Source: Phocaeicola barnesiae DSM 18169 = JCM 13652 (GTDB taxonomy: Bacteria; Bacteroidota; Bacteroidia; Bacteroidales; Bacteroidaceae). Taken from it: DNA of 64,000 nt. The DNA is taken from the NCBI RefSeq assembly GCF_000374585.1, contig NZ_KB894643.1:150773-214772 (forward strand). Direction: 5' to 3'. Under the pieces are notes generated by a model. The model was not told the origin of the DNA. It worked only from the letters and a program-made list of their open reading frames with translations, and made no database searches. Below are positions 42,596-52,902 of this stretch, one piece after another (position 1 is the stretch's first letter; each line of letters starts with the position of its first letter). The position numbers and the translations under genes are program-made.

Positions 42596-45500
42596 TTATT
42601 CTTTGTCCTTACCACAACAGTTCTTATATTTCAAACCGCTACCGCATGGGCAAGGATCATTCCGGCCTACAGTCTTTTCTGCACGGTAAGGTTCCGTCTT
42701 CTGTTGTGCACGGGTATCCTGTGCAGCTGCAGCCTGCTGGTCCGGATCATTCAAATCCACTTTTTCTTCCTTGTACTGGTTGCGTTTAGGAGCCTGTTCA
42801 GGAGCGGCTTCACGCACCTGCTGCGGTTCCTGTACCGGTATCTGACCACGCATCAGGACAGAAATCGTATTGTTGTTGATCTTGCTGACCATGCTGTCGA
42901 ACAAGTTCACAGATTCCAGTTTGAAAATCAACAGCGGGTCTTTCTGTTCGTAACTTGCATTCTGGACAGAATGTTTCAGTTCATCCAGTTCACGCAGGTT
43001 TTCCTTCCAGGCATCGTCGATGGTATGCAACAGGATGACTTTCTCGAACGATTTCACCACTTCACGGCATTCGGTTTCGTAAGCAGCTTTCAGGTTTACC
43101 GGAATGTTGTACATCCGTTTACCGTCTGTAATCGGAATCAGGATATTTTCATACATCTGACCCTGATTTTCGTATACCTGCTTGATAACCGGGTAAGCAA
43201 TCTGAGCCATACGTTCAGTCTTACGCTTGAAGTTGACCATAGCCTGCTCGAAAGTCTGATTAGCCAGGTCCTCCTTACGCTTGGTACGGAAATCTTCTTC
43301 CGAGAACGGAGTCTCCATTGCCAGTGTCTGAAGGATTTCCATGCGTACATCTTCGTATGTCGGCTGGTCAACCGCATTTGCGCAACGGTCCCAAATCATA
43401 TCGACAATATCCATACCGATACGTTCACCCATCAAGGCATGACGACGTTTCGTATAGACTACCGTACGCTGCTTGTTCATTACGTCATCGTATTCCAGCA
43501 AACGTTTACGGATACCGAAGTTGTTTTCTTCCACCTTCTTCTGGGCACGTTCGATAGAATTGGAAATCATCTTATGTTCAATCATTTCGCCTTCCTTGAA
43601 GCCCAGTCTATCCATTACACGGGCAATACGGTCGGATGAGAACAGACGCATCAAATCGTCTTCCAGCGAAACGAAGAATACAGATGAACCCGGGTCTCCC
43701 TGACGTCCGGCACGACCACGCAACTGACGGTCTACACGACGGGACTCGTGACGTTCTGTACCGATGATGGCCAGACCGCCTGCAGCCTTCACTTCCGGAC
43801 TCAGCTTGATATCGGTACCACGACCGGCCATGTTGGTAGCAATGGTTACCGTACTTCCCTGACCGGCTTTCGCTACGATATCGGCTTCCTTCTGATGCAA
43901 CTTGGCGTTCAACACATTGTGAGGTATCTTACGCAGTGTCAGCATCTTGCTCAGCATTTCAGAAATTTCTACGGAAGTAGTACCCACCAGTACCGGACGT
44001 CCAGCCTGTACCATCTTCTCGATTTCTTCGATAACAGCCTTGTATTTTTCACGCTTGGTCTTGTAGACACGGTCGTTCATATCGATACGGGCAATCGGAC
44101 GGTTAGTCGGGATTACCACTACATCCAGCTTATAGATGTCCCAGAACTCACCGGCTTCTGTTTCGGCTGTACCGGTCATACCAGACAGCTTATGATACAT
44201 ACGGAAGTAGTTCTGCAAGGTAATGGTAGCGAATGTCTGAGTAGCTGCCTCTACCTTCACACCTTCCTTCGCTTCTACGGCCTGGTGCAGACCGTCACTC
44301 CAACGACGTCCGTCCATGATACGTCCGGTCTGTTCGTCTACAATCTTCACCTGTCCGTCCATCACCACGTAATCGGTATCCTTTTCGAACATGGTGTAAG
44401 CCTTCAGCAACTGGTTGATGGTATGTACACGTTCTGACTTGATGGCATAATTGGTGAGCAGTTCGTCTTTCTTCGCCAATTTCTCTTCATCGCTCAATCC
44501 GGTTTCATTTTCCAGTTCAGACAGCTGACCGGCAATATCCGGAAGCACGAACAATGTCGGGTCCTGAGACTTACCTGTAATCAAATCGATACCTTTATCG
44601 GTCAAATCCACACTCTTCAGTTTCTCGTCGATAACGAAATACAACGGCTCTACCGCTTCAGGCATACGTTTGTTGTTCTGCTCCATGTAGATTTCCTCGG
44701 TCTTCAGCATACCAGCCTTGATACCCGGTTCACTCAAGAACTTGATCAACGGCTTGTTCTTCGGCAGTGCCTTGTGGCTACGGAACAAAGCCAGGAAACC
44801 TGCCTCGACGTCTTCCTTCTTGTCGGAAGCAATCAGACGCTTGGCATCGGCCAGGTATTGGGTGGCCAGTCTACGCTGAGCTTCCACCAGACGTTCTACC
44901 AACGGACGAAGCACTTCGAACAGCTGCTGGTCGCCTTTAGGTACCGGACCGGAAATGATCAACGGAGTACGGGCATCATCAATCAATACAGAGTCCACCT
45001 CATCGACGATGGCATAATTATGTTTACGCTGTACCAGGTCCTTCGGACTGGTAGCCATGTTATCACGCAGGTAGTCGAAACCGAACTCATTGTTGGTACC
45101 GAAGGTGATGTCGGCCATGTATGCACGACGACGTGCAGCCGAGTTAGGCTGATGCTTGTCGATACAGTCTACACTCAGGCCATGGAACATATAGAGCGGA
45201 CCCATCCATTCAGAGTCACGTTTAGCCAAATAATCGTTCACGGTTACTACATGCACACCGTTACCGGTCAAGGCATTCAGGAATACCGGCAGGGTAGCCA
45301 CCAATGTCTTACCTTCACCGGTTGCCATTTCGGCAATCTTACCCTGATGCAATACTACACCACCGAACAACTGTACATCGTAGTGAATCATGCTCCAGTT
45401 CATTTCATTACCACCGGCCTTCCAATGATTCTTCCAGATAGCCTTATCGCCTTCGATTGAAACGAAATCACGTCCCTGGCCGGCCAACTGACGGTCGAAT

Positions 45501-45898
45501 TCACTGGCAGTCACTTCGATTTCTTCATTTTCAGAGAAACGGCGGGCTGTATCTTTTACAATGGCAAATACAGTAGGAAGAATTTCATTCAATACTTCTT
45601 CATACTTATCAAGCACCTCTTTTTCCAGTTTATCGATTTCTGCAAAAATCGGTTCACGCTTTTCGATATCAGTAGTTTCAATCGACGCTTTCAATTCTTC
45701 GATACGCTGACTCTTGTCGGCGGCCGAATCCTTGATCATCTTCTTCAACTCCAAGGTTTTTGCACGGAGTTCATCGTTACTAAGCTTCTGGATTTCCGGA
45801 TAGACAGCTTTTACCTTATTCACCCACGGCTGGATTTCCTTCATATCGCGGGTAGCCTTGTTTCCGAATAACTTGCTTATAAATTCATTAAATCCCAT
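42596..45898 (-). CDS. secA: Preprotein translocase ATPase SecA
   Basis: This 1100-residue motor drives Sec export and is longer than the roughly 900-residue E. coli SecA, as usual in Bacteroidetes. Walker A is [10 protein letters not shown] in [15 protein letters not shown] and the DEAD-type box is [15 protein letters not shown]. The preprotein cross-linking and helical domains follow, including [12 protein letters not shown] and [18 protein letters not shown] of nucleotide domain 2. The extra length falls in insertions, for example around [14 protein letters not shown]. The C-terminus has the zinc motif [14 protein letters not shown]. It is a single gene with terminator. Confidence 0.97.
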   Translation of the reverse strand: MGFNEFISKLFGNKATRDMKEIQPWVNKVKAVYPEIQKLSNDELRAKTLELKKMIKDSAADKSQRIEELKASIETTDIEKREPIFAEIDKLEKEVLDKYEEVLNEILPTVFAIVKDTARRFSENEEIEVTASEFDRQLAGQGRDFVSIEGDKAIWKNHWKAGGNEMNWSMIHYDVQLFGGVVLHQGKIAEMATGEGKTLVATLPVFLNALTGNGVHVVTVNDYLAKRDSEWMGPLYMFHGLSVDCIDKHQPNSAARRRAYMADITFGTNNEFGFDYLRDNMATSPKDLVQRKHNYAIVDEVDSVLIDDARTPLIISGPVPKGDQQLFEVLRPLVERLVEAQRRLATQYLADAKRLIASDKKEDVEAGFLALFRSHKALPKNKPLIKFLSEPGIKAGMLKTEEIYMEQNNKRMPEAVEPLYFVIDEKLKSVDLTDKGIDLITGKSQDPTLFVLPDIAGQLSELENETGLSDEEKLAKKDELLTNYAIKSERVHTINQLLKAYTMFEKDTDYVVMDGQVKIVDEQTGRIMDGRRWSDGLHQAVEAKEGVKVEAATQTFATITLQNYFRMYHKLSGMTGTAETEAGEFWDIYKLDVVVIPTNRPIARIDMNDRVYKTKREKYKAVIEEIEKMVQAGRPVLVGTTSVEISEMLSKMLTLRKIPHNVLNAKLHQKEADIVAKAGQGSTVTIATNMAGRGTDIKLSPEVKAAGGLAIIGTERHESRRVDRQLRGRAGRQGDPGSSVFFVSLEDDLMRLFSSDRIARVMDRLGFKEGEMIEHKMISNSIERAQKKVEENNFGIRKRLLEYDDVMNKQRTVVYTKRRHALMGERIGMDIVDMIWDRCANAVDQPTYEDVRMEILQTLAMETPFSEEDFRTKRKEDLANQTFEQAMVNFKRKTERMAQIAYPVIKQVYENQGQMYENILIPITDGKRMYNIPVNLKAAYETECREVVKSFEKVILLHTIDDAWKENLRELDELKHSVQNASYEQKDPLLIFKLESVNLFDSMVSKINNNTISVLMRGQIPVQEPQQVREAAPEQAPKRNQYKEEKVDLNDPDQQAAAAQDTRAQQKTEPYRAEKTVGRNDPCPCGSGLKYKNCCGKDKE

Positions 45899-45949
45899 TG
45901 TATATCAGTGTTTATTATTTCAAAAAATAGATTGTCCGGAAAAGACATG

Positions 45950-45957
45950 CAAAAATA
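45950..45957 (-). promoter_or_regulatory. -7 box of secA
   Basis: Minus strand TATTTTTG, 51 bp before the start codon. No clear -33. Confidence 0.4.
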
Positions 45958-45994
45958 CAAAAAATCTTACAGACAGGAAGCATGTATCTTCCGG

Positions 45995-47578
45995 TTATTT
46001 ACGAATTCCTGTCAAAGGCGAAGTACTGGCCGCATTGGGCGCACGGATACGCATGAAATGTGTGACAGTAGGTGCCACCGTTGCAACCTTGACAGGTGTA
46101 TAAATGATTTCGGGCTTGATATTACATCCAATGAAAGCCAGAGGTACTGACGCATAAGTCTCCCGTACCACTTTGACAGTCTTTGAATACGGATTGACGA
46201 CCGACCATCCTGGCATCACTTCCACATAGATGTCGCCTGAGCAGGTAGGAGTGAAACTGTTCCGGATTTTATCAATACGGGGAGTCCATGAACCCAGCAA
46301 CAAACGCTGCGAAGAATATGCCGAACGGACTCCGCTCATCTGTACGATGAAATCGGAAGCCCGGTTCATCACTTCGGTCAGGTCCATCTTCTTCTCTTCT
46401 ATCAGCTTATGGTTGAAATAAAGCTGTTGGTCGTAATAGGTCTCCACATACTGTCCCGGCCCATAGATGGCCATCAGATACATGTTCAGCAAAGCCGCAC
46501 AGCGGTCTATGTGGAATTCGCCTCCCGGGATACGGTACTGAGGCGCATCGACAGGATCTGAATCGGAATAACCGGTTGAAGTGATGAAGAACAAGGTATT
46601 CGAGAGACCGATTTTCCGGTCAATCAGCTCCAGCAAGTCGCCGATACTGTTATCCAGCCGCACATACATGTCCTGAATTTCCAGGGGGAGTTCCGTGTTA
46701 GGACGATGATCGTAATTGCCGGCATAATAAGAAAGCGTCAGCAAGTCGGGAACCCCATCTTTGCCGATGGAAGTATTCTCCAGGCAGGCATTCACCAAAC
46801 GGTTCACCTCATCATTGACATACGGACTGGTCTTGAACTTCCGGTATTTATCCGACCGTTCATCCGTAAAATCATGCTTGAAAGTAAGCTGTTTGGCATC
46901 GGAAGTGATGTATTGATACGAATTGACAGGCAAATAAGGCTGCCATACCAGGTTATCGATTCTGAAATCGATGGCTTCACGGTCATTATACGTAGTCACC
47001 CACTGAGGGAAATTTCCATAATAAGTACTACCACACCATTTACCCGTCGTTTCATTCAGCCAAAAAGCTCCTTTAGCCGCATGTCCGGCGGCAAGAACAG
47101 CCATTTCACGTGTCGGAGCAATGGAATAGACTTCAGCAGTACCCTGGGTAGCTACCATCAGCTCATCAGAAACCGTAGATACCAGCAGGTTCTTGGGCGA
47201 CGTCGATTCAGACGTATAGATACCCATGAAATCCTTGTCGTCGACACTCTTGACTACACACAGCGAACTTCGATCCATCCAACGGTTCCCTACCACACCA
47301 TTCTGATACGGTGTAGTCCCGGTATAGATGGCAGCCATGGCAGAAGAACGGTCGACATTGATAAAGTCGTATTCAGCATTGAAATAGACACGCCCTTCTT
47401 TCATCAACCGCTTGAATCCACGCTCTCCATACATGGCCGAGAAAGCCTCGATATAATCGGTCCACAACTGATCGATGGTAAGACCAACAACCAGCTTCGG
47501 AACCGGCGATACGGACTGAGCCTGTAAACCGGTAATGACGAAAACGGTCAATAAAGATGTAAGTATGCGTTCTTTCAT
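45995..47578 (-). CDS. Alkaline phosphatase superfamily protein, probably catalytically degenerate
   Basis: This 527-residue exported protein has a signal peptide (LTVFVITGLQAQ). The fold is shown by LVVGLTIDQL (D36), AAIYTGTTPYQNGVVGNRW (N98) and PDLLTLSYYAGNYDHR. The phosphodiesterase branch normally has a GH before the nucleophile region, a D-x-x-x-H pair and a late DHG triad. Here the first is SSA, the second reads GNYDH, and the last reads STGYSD, so several metal ligands appear lost. It may be a pseudoenzyme with a scaffold or regulatory role. It is coupled by a 4-bp overlap to the DUF4105 gene. An alternative is altered metal use. Confidence 0.75.
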   Translation of the reverse strand: MKERILTSLLTVFVITGLQAQSVSPVPKLVVGLTIDQLWTDYIEAFSAMYGERGFKRLMKEGRVYFNAEYDFINVDRSSAMAAIYTGTTPYQNGVVGNRWMDRSSLCVVKSVDDKDFMGIYTSESTSPKNLLVSTVSDELMVATQGTAEVYSIAPTREMAVLAAGHAAKGAFWLNETTGKWCGSTYYGNFPQWVTTYNDREAIDFRIDNLVWQPYLPVNSYQYITSDAKQLTFKHDFTDERSDKYRKFKTSPYVNDEVNRLVNACLENTSIGKDGVPDLLTLSYYAGNYDHRPNTELPLEIQDMYVRLDNSIGDLLELIDRKIGLSNTLFFITSTGYSDSDPVDAPQYRIPGGEFHIDRCAALLNMYLMAIYGPGQYVETYYDQQLYFNHKLIEEKKMDLTEVMNRASDFIVQMSGVRSAYSSQRLLLGSWTPRIDKIRNSFTPTCSGDIYVEVMPGWSVVNPYSKTVKVVRETYASVPLAFIGCNIKPEIIYTPVKVATVAPTVTHFMRIRAPNAASTSPLTGIRK

Positions 47579-48744
47579 TCTGTTCTTTTCCTACTAACTA
47601 AAACATGACTGGCAGCATTCACCAGTAAACTGAGCGCCAAAGGTAATACTGTTAAATTAAATTTTTGGCCACAAAGCGGAAATAAGACTATAAAAATTGT
47701 TAAATACACCAAATTCACCCCGTGATAGAGGTCTTTTTTACGCCGGATGGCACGATAGACCATGATTGGTAGATAAATCAACGGAACCGGATTGAACAGC
47801 ATCAGCATCCAATTGGAATCCACCGTAGGATGGACCGAGAAAAAGAACAAGAAGGCTATGACACACCCGGCAATTCCCTGTATACCATATAATACGATAT
47901 CCCATCCCCAATAGATACGCCTGTTCCTGTACTGCAACCAGGCGATGCAGACATTCAATGCCAGAAACAAGGAAGCGCATGCAAACGGAGACAAAGGAAA
48001 AGAAGATTCGACAGGCTCCGGTTCTACGTCAACAATCTTGGTTTCCGAAGCCACCAACGGACGGCGACTGCCATCGGCCGATACAATATAAGCCTGCGAC
48101 GCAAATTCCTTCATGTAGAACGGAGCAAACATCTGCTGCCGGATACCGATCGGAGCATCGGCCTCCGCTCCCAGGCATAAATCAATGCCGAACTCATCCC
48201 ACGGAAAGCCATCGGTATAATGATGAACAATTTCACGGAAAGAAGAGGCAGGAACCTGTTCTGGATATACGACAGTACCGGCGACAGCTTTTTCAATCTG
48301 GTCACGGGCCCGTGTCGTACAGTTGTCGTAAAAATAATTATACCGGTATATCCGGTTCTGGGGAAGATAATTTTCACGCAAGAGGTCATACAACTTTTGC
48401 TTTTCAGCCTCTGTCAGATTCAGTACCTGCTGGTAGACTGACGACCCCCGCATGGCATATTCTGCCTGAAAATATATATAAGGTGTAATCCCCAACTGGT
48501 AATCTGTCTCACCTTTCACAAAACGATATACAAAATTAGGTGTCCGGAAACTGAACATACCATAATTGAATACATAATCCTCATTCCGGGTAAAATTCTG
48601 GTAACGGATAGCCGTGTGACCGAACAATTCATAGATTTCCTGACCCGGAGCGCAAGTCAACAGACTGAACTGAATGCTATCCGCCTGCTGCGCACGAAGC
48701 GGAGACAGCCCGATCAGAAAACATAGCAACAACAAAAACCTCAT
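47575..48744 (-). CDS. DUF4105 membrane protein, Lnb-like lipoprotein N-acyltransferase
   Basis: This 389-residue protein has a signal (LLLLCFLIGLSPLRAQ), a periplasmic DUF4105 domain (about 25-235) and about five transmembrane helices at the C-terminal end. Candidate catalytic residues are H43 (ELFGHTAIRY) and C142 (YFYDNCTTRARDQ), as in NlpC/P60-type thiol enzymes. DUF4105 proteins of Bacteroides have been reported as Lnb, the enzyme that adds the third acyl chain to lipoproteins in place of Lnt; this was recalled, not checked. That role would fit a genome rich in lipoproteins. It overlaps the next gene by 4 bp. Confidence 0.75.
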   Translation of the reverse strand: MRFLLLLCFLIGLSPLRAQQADSIQFSLLTCAPGQEIYELFGHTAIRYQNFTRNEDYVFNYGMFSFRTPNFVYRFVKGETDYQLGITPYIYFQAEYAMRGSSVYQQVLNLTEAEKQKLYDLLRENYLPQNRIYRYNYFYDNCTTRARDQIEKAVAGTVVYPEQVPASSFREIVHHYTDGFPWDEFGIDLCLGAEADAPIGIRQQMFAPFYMKEFASQAYIVSADGSRRPLVASETKIVDVEPEPVESSFPLSPFACASLFLALNVCIAWLQYRNRRIYWGWDIVLYGIQGIAGCVIAFLFFFSVHPTVDSNWMLMLFNPVPLIYLPIMVYRAIRRKKDLYHGVNLVYLTIFIVLFPLCGQKFNLTVLPLALSLLVNAASHVLVSRKRTE

Positions 48745-48782
48745 TTTCTCAACTATTATTACTTCTACGCTATATTTTGTTG

Positions 48783-48811
48783 CAAAAATACGCCGAATAA
48801 TTCATACCAAA
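48783..48811 (-). promoter_or_regulatory. Promoter of the DUF4105 gene
   Basis: On the minus strand TTTG (48808-48811), 17 bp, TATTTTTG (48783-48790). It lies 39 bp before the start. Confidence 0.55.
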
Positions 48812-48887
48812 CCAAAATAAATCATTATTTTTATGGGCAATCTGTTTATTTTTACGTTACTTTGCAGACAAATCAAACGAATGTAAC

Positions 48888-49613
48888 GTGAATTTAGTAA
48901 TAGATATAGGAAACACGGTTGCAAAACTCGCTGTGTTCGACGGCAATCAGATCATTGAAGTATTGAGAGGGTCCAATCACAGTCTGGATTGTCTGCAGTT
49001 GCTGTATCATAAGTATCCTATAGAAAAAGGAATCATCGCATCGGTCATTACCCTCAGTAAGACCATACGCAGACAACTGAAGGAGACACCGTTTCCAATG
49101 ATTGAAATGAATTACCAGACACCTGTACCTGTCCGGAACCTGTACCGTAGTCCACAAACATTAGGGATGGACCGGCTGGCAGCCGTGGTAGGAGCTTCCG
49201 ACCAGCAACCGGGGAAAGACTTGCTGGTCATTGATGCAGGAACCGCGCTGACCTACGAGTTCGTAGACGCGGAGGGGAACTACCACGGAGGAAATATTTC
49301 TCCGGGAATCTACACCCGCTTCAAGGCATTAAGCGCCTATTGCGACAAGCTGCCTTTGATAGAAAAGGATGGAGATCGGCCAGAATTCGGTTACAATACA
49401 GAAACGGCCATCCGTTCAGGAGTCATCAAAGGAATGGAACTGGAAATAGAAGGATACATCACCTATATGCGAAAGAAATATCCCGGTCTTTTGGTTTTTT
49501 TAACTGGAGGAGATAAATTTTCTTTTGATACAAACTTAAAAAGTATCATATTTGCAGATAGATTTTTAGTCTTGAAAGGTTTAAACAGAATACTGAATTA
49601 TAATGTCAAGTAA
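48888..49613 (+). CDS. coaX: Type III pantothenate kinase CoaX
   Basis: This 241-residue ASKHA-fold kinase makes 4'-phosphopantothenate, the first committed step to CoA. The phosphate-1 motif [15 protein letters not shown] is at the N-terminus, and [28 protein letters not shown] and [15 protein letters not shown] follow. The start is a GTG at 48888, since it precedes the conserved NLVIDIGNT with no upstream ATG in frame. It overlaps the next gene by 11 bp and opens an envelope-related operon. TTACTTTG just upstream is a near match to a -7 box. Confidence 0.95.
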   Translation: MNLVIDIGNTVAKLAVFDGNQIIEVLRGSNHSLDCLQLLYHKYPIEKGIIASVITLSKTIRRQLKETPFPMIEMNYQTPVPVRNLYRSPQTLGMDRLAAVVGASDQQPGKDLLVIDAGTALTYEFVDAEGNYHGGNISPGIYTRFKALSAYCDKLPLIEKDGDRPEFGYNTETAIRSGVIKGMELEIEGYITYMRKKYPGLLVFLTGGDKFSFDTNLKSIIFADRFLVLKGLNRILNYNVK

Positions 49614-50862
49614 TAAAGCACTTTTTAGCGCATTGTTCATTATGGGAGCGGTTGCAGCAAATGCACAATCGAGCACAAACTCCCCCTACACACGATATGG
49701 TTTGGGAGAATTGTCCGACCAGGCATTTGCACACAATGCAGCCATGGGTGGAATAGGATATGCGTTGAGATCCAGTGAACAGATAAACGTAATGAACCCG
49801 GCTTCTTACAGTGCAGTAGATTCCCTGTCGTTCATGTTTGATATCGGTATGGGGCTAAAAAGTTCAAACTATCAGGAGAACGGTTATAAGACCAATGCCA
49901 AAAACGCCAGCTTTGATTATTTGGCCATGCAGTTCAGATTACACCCGAGAGTCGGCTTTGCCGTAGGGTTTACTCCTTACTCGAATGTAGGTTATAAATT
50001 CAGTAGAACTTCAGATATTGAAAACAGCGACGATGTGACGCTGACCAATACATTCTACGGTGACGGAGGATTACAGCAGATTTTTGGAGGTATAGGCTTC
50101 AAGATTCTGGACAACTTGTCGATAGGAGCAAACGTAGGATACCTCTACGGAGAAATCGACTACCAGACCCTGGCAACGCTCAGTAACGGAGGAGACCAGA
50201 CCACGACATACAACAACATCAGTATCAACAGCTATATCGCAAACTTCGGTCTGCAGTATACGCAGAAACTGAGTAAAACCGATAAGGTAACCTTAGGACT
50301 TGTATACGGTCTGGGACATGATTTGAAGTCAACAGAAACAAAAGGTATCCAAGTGACTGACGGTTCCAGCTATTCGGAACTGACCGAAGAAACCATCAAA
50401 GATTCGTATGGAATTCCAAGTACCTTTGGAGCCGGATTGACTTGGCAACATAAACAAAACCTGACCGTAGGAGCAGATTATACATTGCAACAGTTCGAGA
50501 ATGTGAAATACGACAACTCGACGGATTTCTACAAGAACAGAACTCGGATTGGAGCAGGAATTGAATACATGCCCAGCCTGTATGGACGGAACTATCTGTC
50601 ACGTATCAGATATCGGGCAGGAGCCTATTATTCCTCCTCTTACATGAAACTGCCAGAATACGACGGGCCGAAGGAATGGGGAGTAAGTGCGGGATTTGGA
50701 TTACCGTTGCATCTGTTCCAACGCAACACGGTACTCAGTATTACCGGACAGTATGTACGGGTGCTACCCTCTGTAAAAGGAATGTTGTCAGAAAACCGCT
50801 TTGTACTGAAGTTGGGCCTGACCTTCAATGAACACTGGTTCATGAAGTGGAGAGTTAATTAA
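49603..50862 (+). CDS. Outer-membrane beta-barrel protein (FadL/PorV-like)
   Basis: This 419-residue protein has a signal ([15 protein letters not shown]) and a barrel pattern. Near the N-terminus it has [10 protein letters not shown]...[11 protein letters not shown] and [21 protein letters not shown], a phrase typical of FadL/PorV-like barrels, and alternating strands to a final aromatic-rich WRVN. It lies between coaX and a TPR gene in a conserved Bacteroidales order. Substrate unknown; PorV itself works in type IX secretion, but no other such genes are here. Confidence 0.82.
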   Translation: MSSNKALFSALFIMGAVAANAQSSTNSPYTRYGLGELSDQAFAHNAAMGGIGYALRSSEQINVMNPASYSAVDSLSFMFDIGMGLKSSNYQENGYKTNAKNASFDYLAMQFRLHPRVGFAVGFTPYSNVGYKFSRTSDIENSDDVTLTNTFYGDGGLQQIFGGIGFKILDNLSIGANVGYLYGEIDYQTLATLSNGGDQTTTYNNISINSYIANFGLQYTQKLSKTDKVTLGLVYGLGHDLKSTETKGIQVTDGSSYSELTEETIKDSYGIPSTFGAGLTWQHKQNLTVGADYTLQQFENVKYDNSTDFYKNRTRIGAGIEYMPSLYGRNYLSRIRYRAGAYYSSSYMKLPEYDGPKEWGVSAGFGLPLHLFQRNTVLSITGQYVRVLPSVKGMLSENRFVLKLGLTFNEHWFMKWRVN

Positions 50863-50902
50863 CCTTTGACGACGAAATGAAGAACAACTAAATTTATATA
50901 CG

Positions 50903-52261
50903 ATGAAGATGAAGATGTTTACAATGCTGTGTGCGCTTACATTAGGAGCAACAGCGACTTTTGCTCAGAAAGGAGTAGAAGACGGTTCTAGATTTGGACA
51001 CGGAGAAGACAGTGTTCGTTGTTTGAAGAATATCAGTATCTATACTGAGTATGTCAAGACAGACAACTTTAAAGATGCATATCAGCCATGGAAAGCTGTA
51101 TTTACCGAAGCTCCTACAGCGCAGGTAAGTACATATACCAATGGTGCAAAAATCTTGCGTGCCTTGATTGCCGCTTCAAAAGATGCAGCTCAGCAGAAAG
51201 TATATATGGACGAGCTGATGGCTGTTTATGACCAGCGTATCAAATACTTGGATCAGCTGAATACTTTGGTTAAGAAACCTACTACCAAAGGTTCTATCCT
51301 GGGTCTGCAGGTGCATGATTACTTGAACTATTGTGGCAAGATTGACGTGAACAAAGCATACGCCATGAGTAAGGAAGCTATCGATAGCGAAAAAGAAAAT
51401 TCAGAATACTATGCATTGCAGGAATTCATGGATATCTCTTCTCGTAAGCTGAAAGCTGACGAAACTCACAAGGAACAGTTCATTCAGGATTACCTGACTG
51501 CAGCCAATTATGCTGATGCAGCCTACAAAGCAGCTACCTCAGAAAAAGACAAACAGCTGTTGAAACTGGCTAAAGACAATGTAGACGCTTACTTCATCAA
51601 CAGTGGTGCAGCAAGCTGCGAAAACCTGCAGGCTATCTACGGTCCGAAAGTTGAACAGAACAAGACTAACCTGGACTATCTGAAACAGGTAATCAATGTC
51701 ATGCAGTTATTGAAATGTACAGAAGAAGAAGCTTACTTCGTAGCTTCTGAAGCTGCTCATGCCATCGAACCGACTGCCGCTACAGCTGTAGGTTGCGGTT
51801 ACATGTACTTCAAGAAAGGCGATATAGACAAGAGTATCAGCTATTTTGACCAGGCAATCGAACTGGAACAGGATCCTGAAAAGAAGGCAGACAACTGCTA
51901 CAGTGCAGCTGCAATCCTCTTCAGCAAGAAACAGTTGAGCCGTGCAAAACAATACGCAAACAAAGCGTTGTCTTACAACCCGAACTACGGTGAAGCTTAC
52001 ATCCTGATTGCCCAGATGTATGCATCAAGCCCGAACTGGAACAACGAACCTGCACTGAACAAATGTACATACTTTGCCGTTATCGACAAGTTGCAGCGTG
52101 CTAAAAGTGTAGACCCAAGCGTAGCTGAAAAAGCAAATGAGTTGATCAGAACCTATGCTGCCCACACTCCGAAAGATGAAGACTTGTTCTTCTTAGGTTT
52201 GAAGAAAGGTACTTCTGTAACAATCGGTGGATGGATTGGCGAAACTACAACCATCAGATAA
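50903..52261 (+). CDS. Periplasmic tetratricopeptide repeat protein
   Basis: This 452-residue protein has a signal peptide (LCALTLGATATFAQ) and consists largely of TPR-type helices. Clear repeats occur at GCGYMYFKKGDIDKSISYFD and NCYSAAAILFSKKQLSRAKQ, with NPNYGEAYILIAQMY after. No other domain is seen. The position between the outer-membrane barrel and lptC suggests a scaffold role in envelope biogenesis, by context only. The sequence has codon use like that of strongly expressed genes. Confidence 0.82.
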   Translation: MKMKMFTMLCALTLGATATFAQKGVEDGSRFGHGEDSVRCLKNISIYTEYVKTDNFKDAYQPWKAVFTEAPTAQVSTYTNGAKILRALIAASKDAAQQKVYMDELMAVYDQRIKYLDQLNTLVKKPTTKGSILGLQVHDYLNYCGKIDVNKAYAMSKEAIDSEKENSEYYALQEFMDISSRKLKADETHKEQFIQDYLTAANYADAAYKAATSEKDKQLLKLAKDNVDAYFINSGAASCENLQAIYGPKVEQNKTNLDYLKQVINVMQLLKCTEEEAYFVASEAAHAIEPTAATAVGCGYMYFKKGDIDKSISYFDQAIELEQDPEKKADNCYSAAAILFSKKQLSRAKQYANKALSYNPNYGEAYILIAQMYASSPNWNNEPALNKCTYFAVIDKLQRAKSVDPSVAEKANELIRTYAAHTPKDEDLFFLGLKKGTSVTIGGWIGETTTIR

Positions 52262-52263
52262 TT

Positions 52264-52881
52264 ATGTCCGATAAACGAAAACGAACTATATATCAATCAA
52301 TCATAAGCATAACAGTTGCCGTCTGGGCAACTGTTATGTTTCTTTTTTTACCTGCCTGCGGAAGCAAGGAAAAACCGATGGCAGCAGCCGTCGACAAAAA
52401 AGATTCATTACCCGATATGAAAACGACAGGAGTAACGACGTTGATTTCAGACTCGGGAACCATCCGATACAAGATTATCACAGAAGAGTGGCTGATTTAT
52501 AATCAAAGAAACCCACCATTCTGGGCCTTCGAAAAAGGAATCTATCTGGAAAAATTCGACAGTGTCTTCCACGTAGACGCCAGTATCAAAGCGGATACTG
52601 CATATTATTACGAACCTAAGAAGTTATGGGAACTGAGAGGCAACGTACATATCCAGAATCAGCAAGGCGACAAATTCGACACAGAACTCTTGTTTTGGGA
52701 CCAGACCAAAGAGAAAATTTATTCAGACAAATATATACGTATCGAACAGATTGATAAGATCCTGACCGGTTACGGCTTTGAGTCGAACCAGCAACTGACA
52801 GCTTATCAGATATTCAATAACACCGGAATCTTCACCGTAGAAGATCAAACGGCGGCAGATTCCACTAAAACACAGAATTAG
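52264..52881 (+). CDS. lptC: LPS export protein LptC
   Basis: This 205-residue protein has a single N-terminal hydrophobic segment with a lipobox-like FLPAC, then the LptC beta-jellyroll: WLIYNQRNPPFWAFEKGIYL, KLWELRGNVHIQNQQGD and FDTELLFWDQTKEKIYSDKY. LptC links the inner-membrane LptBFG extractor to LptA in the LPS bridge. The start is moved to the ATG at 52264, which avoids a 31-bp overlap with the upstream gene. The next gene starts 21 bp after it. Confidence 0.9.
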   Translation: MSDKRKRTIYQSIISITVAVWATVMFLFLPACGSKEKPMAAAVDKKDSLPDMKTTGVTTLISDSGTIRYKIITEEWLIYNQRNPPFWAFEKGIYLEKFDSVFHVDASIKADTAYYYEPKKLWELRGNVHIQNQQGDKFDTELLFWDQTKEKIYSDKYIRIEQIDKILTGYGFESNQQLTAYQIFNNTGIFTVEDQTAADSTKTQN

Positions 52882-52902
52882 CGTAGAAAATTCAGTACCA
52901 AC

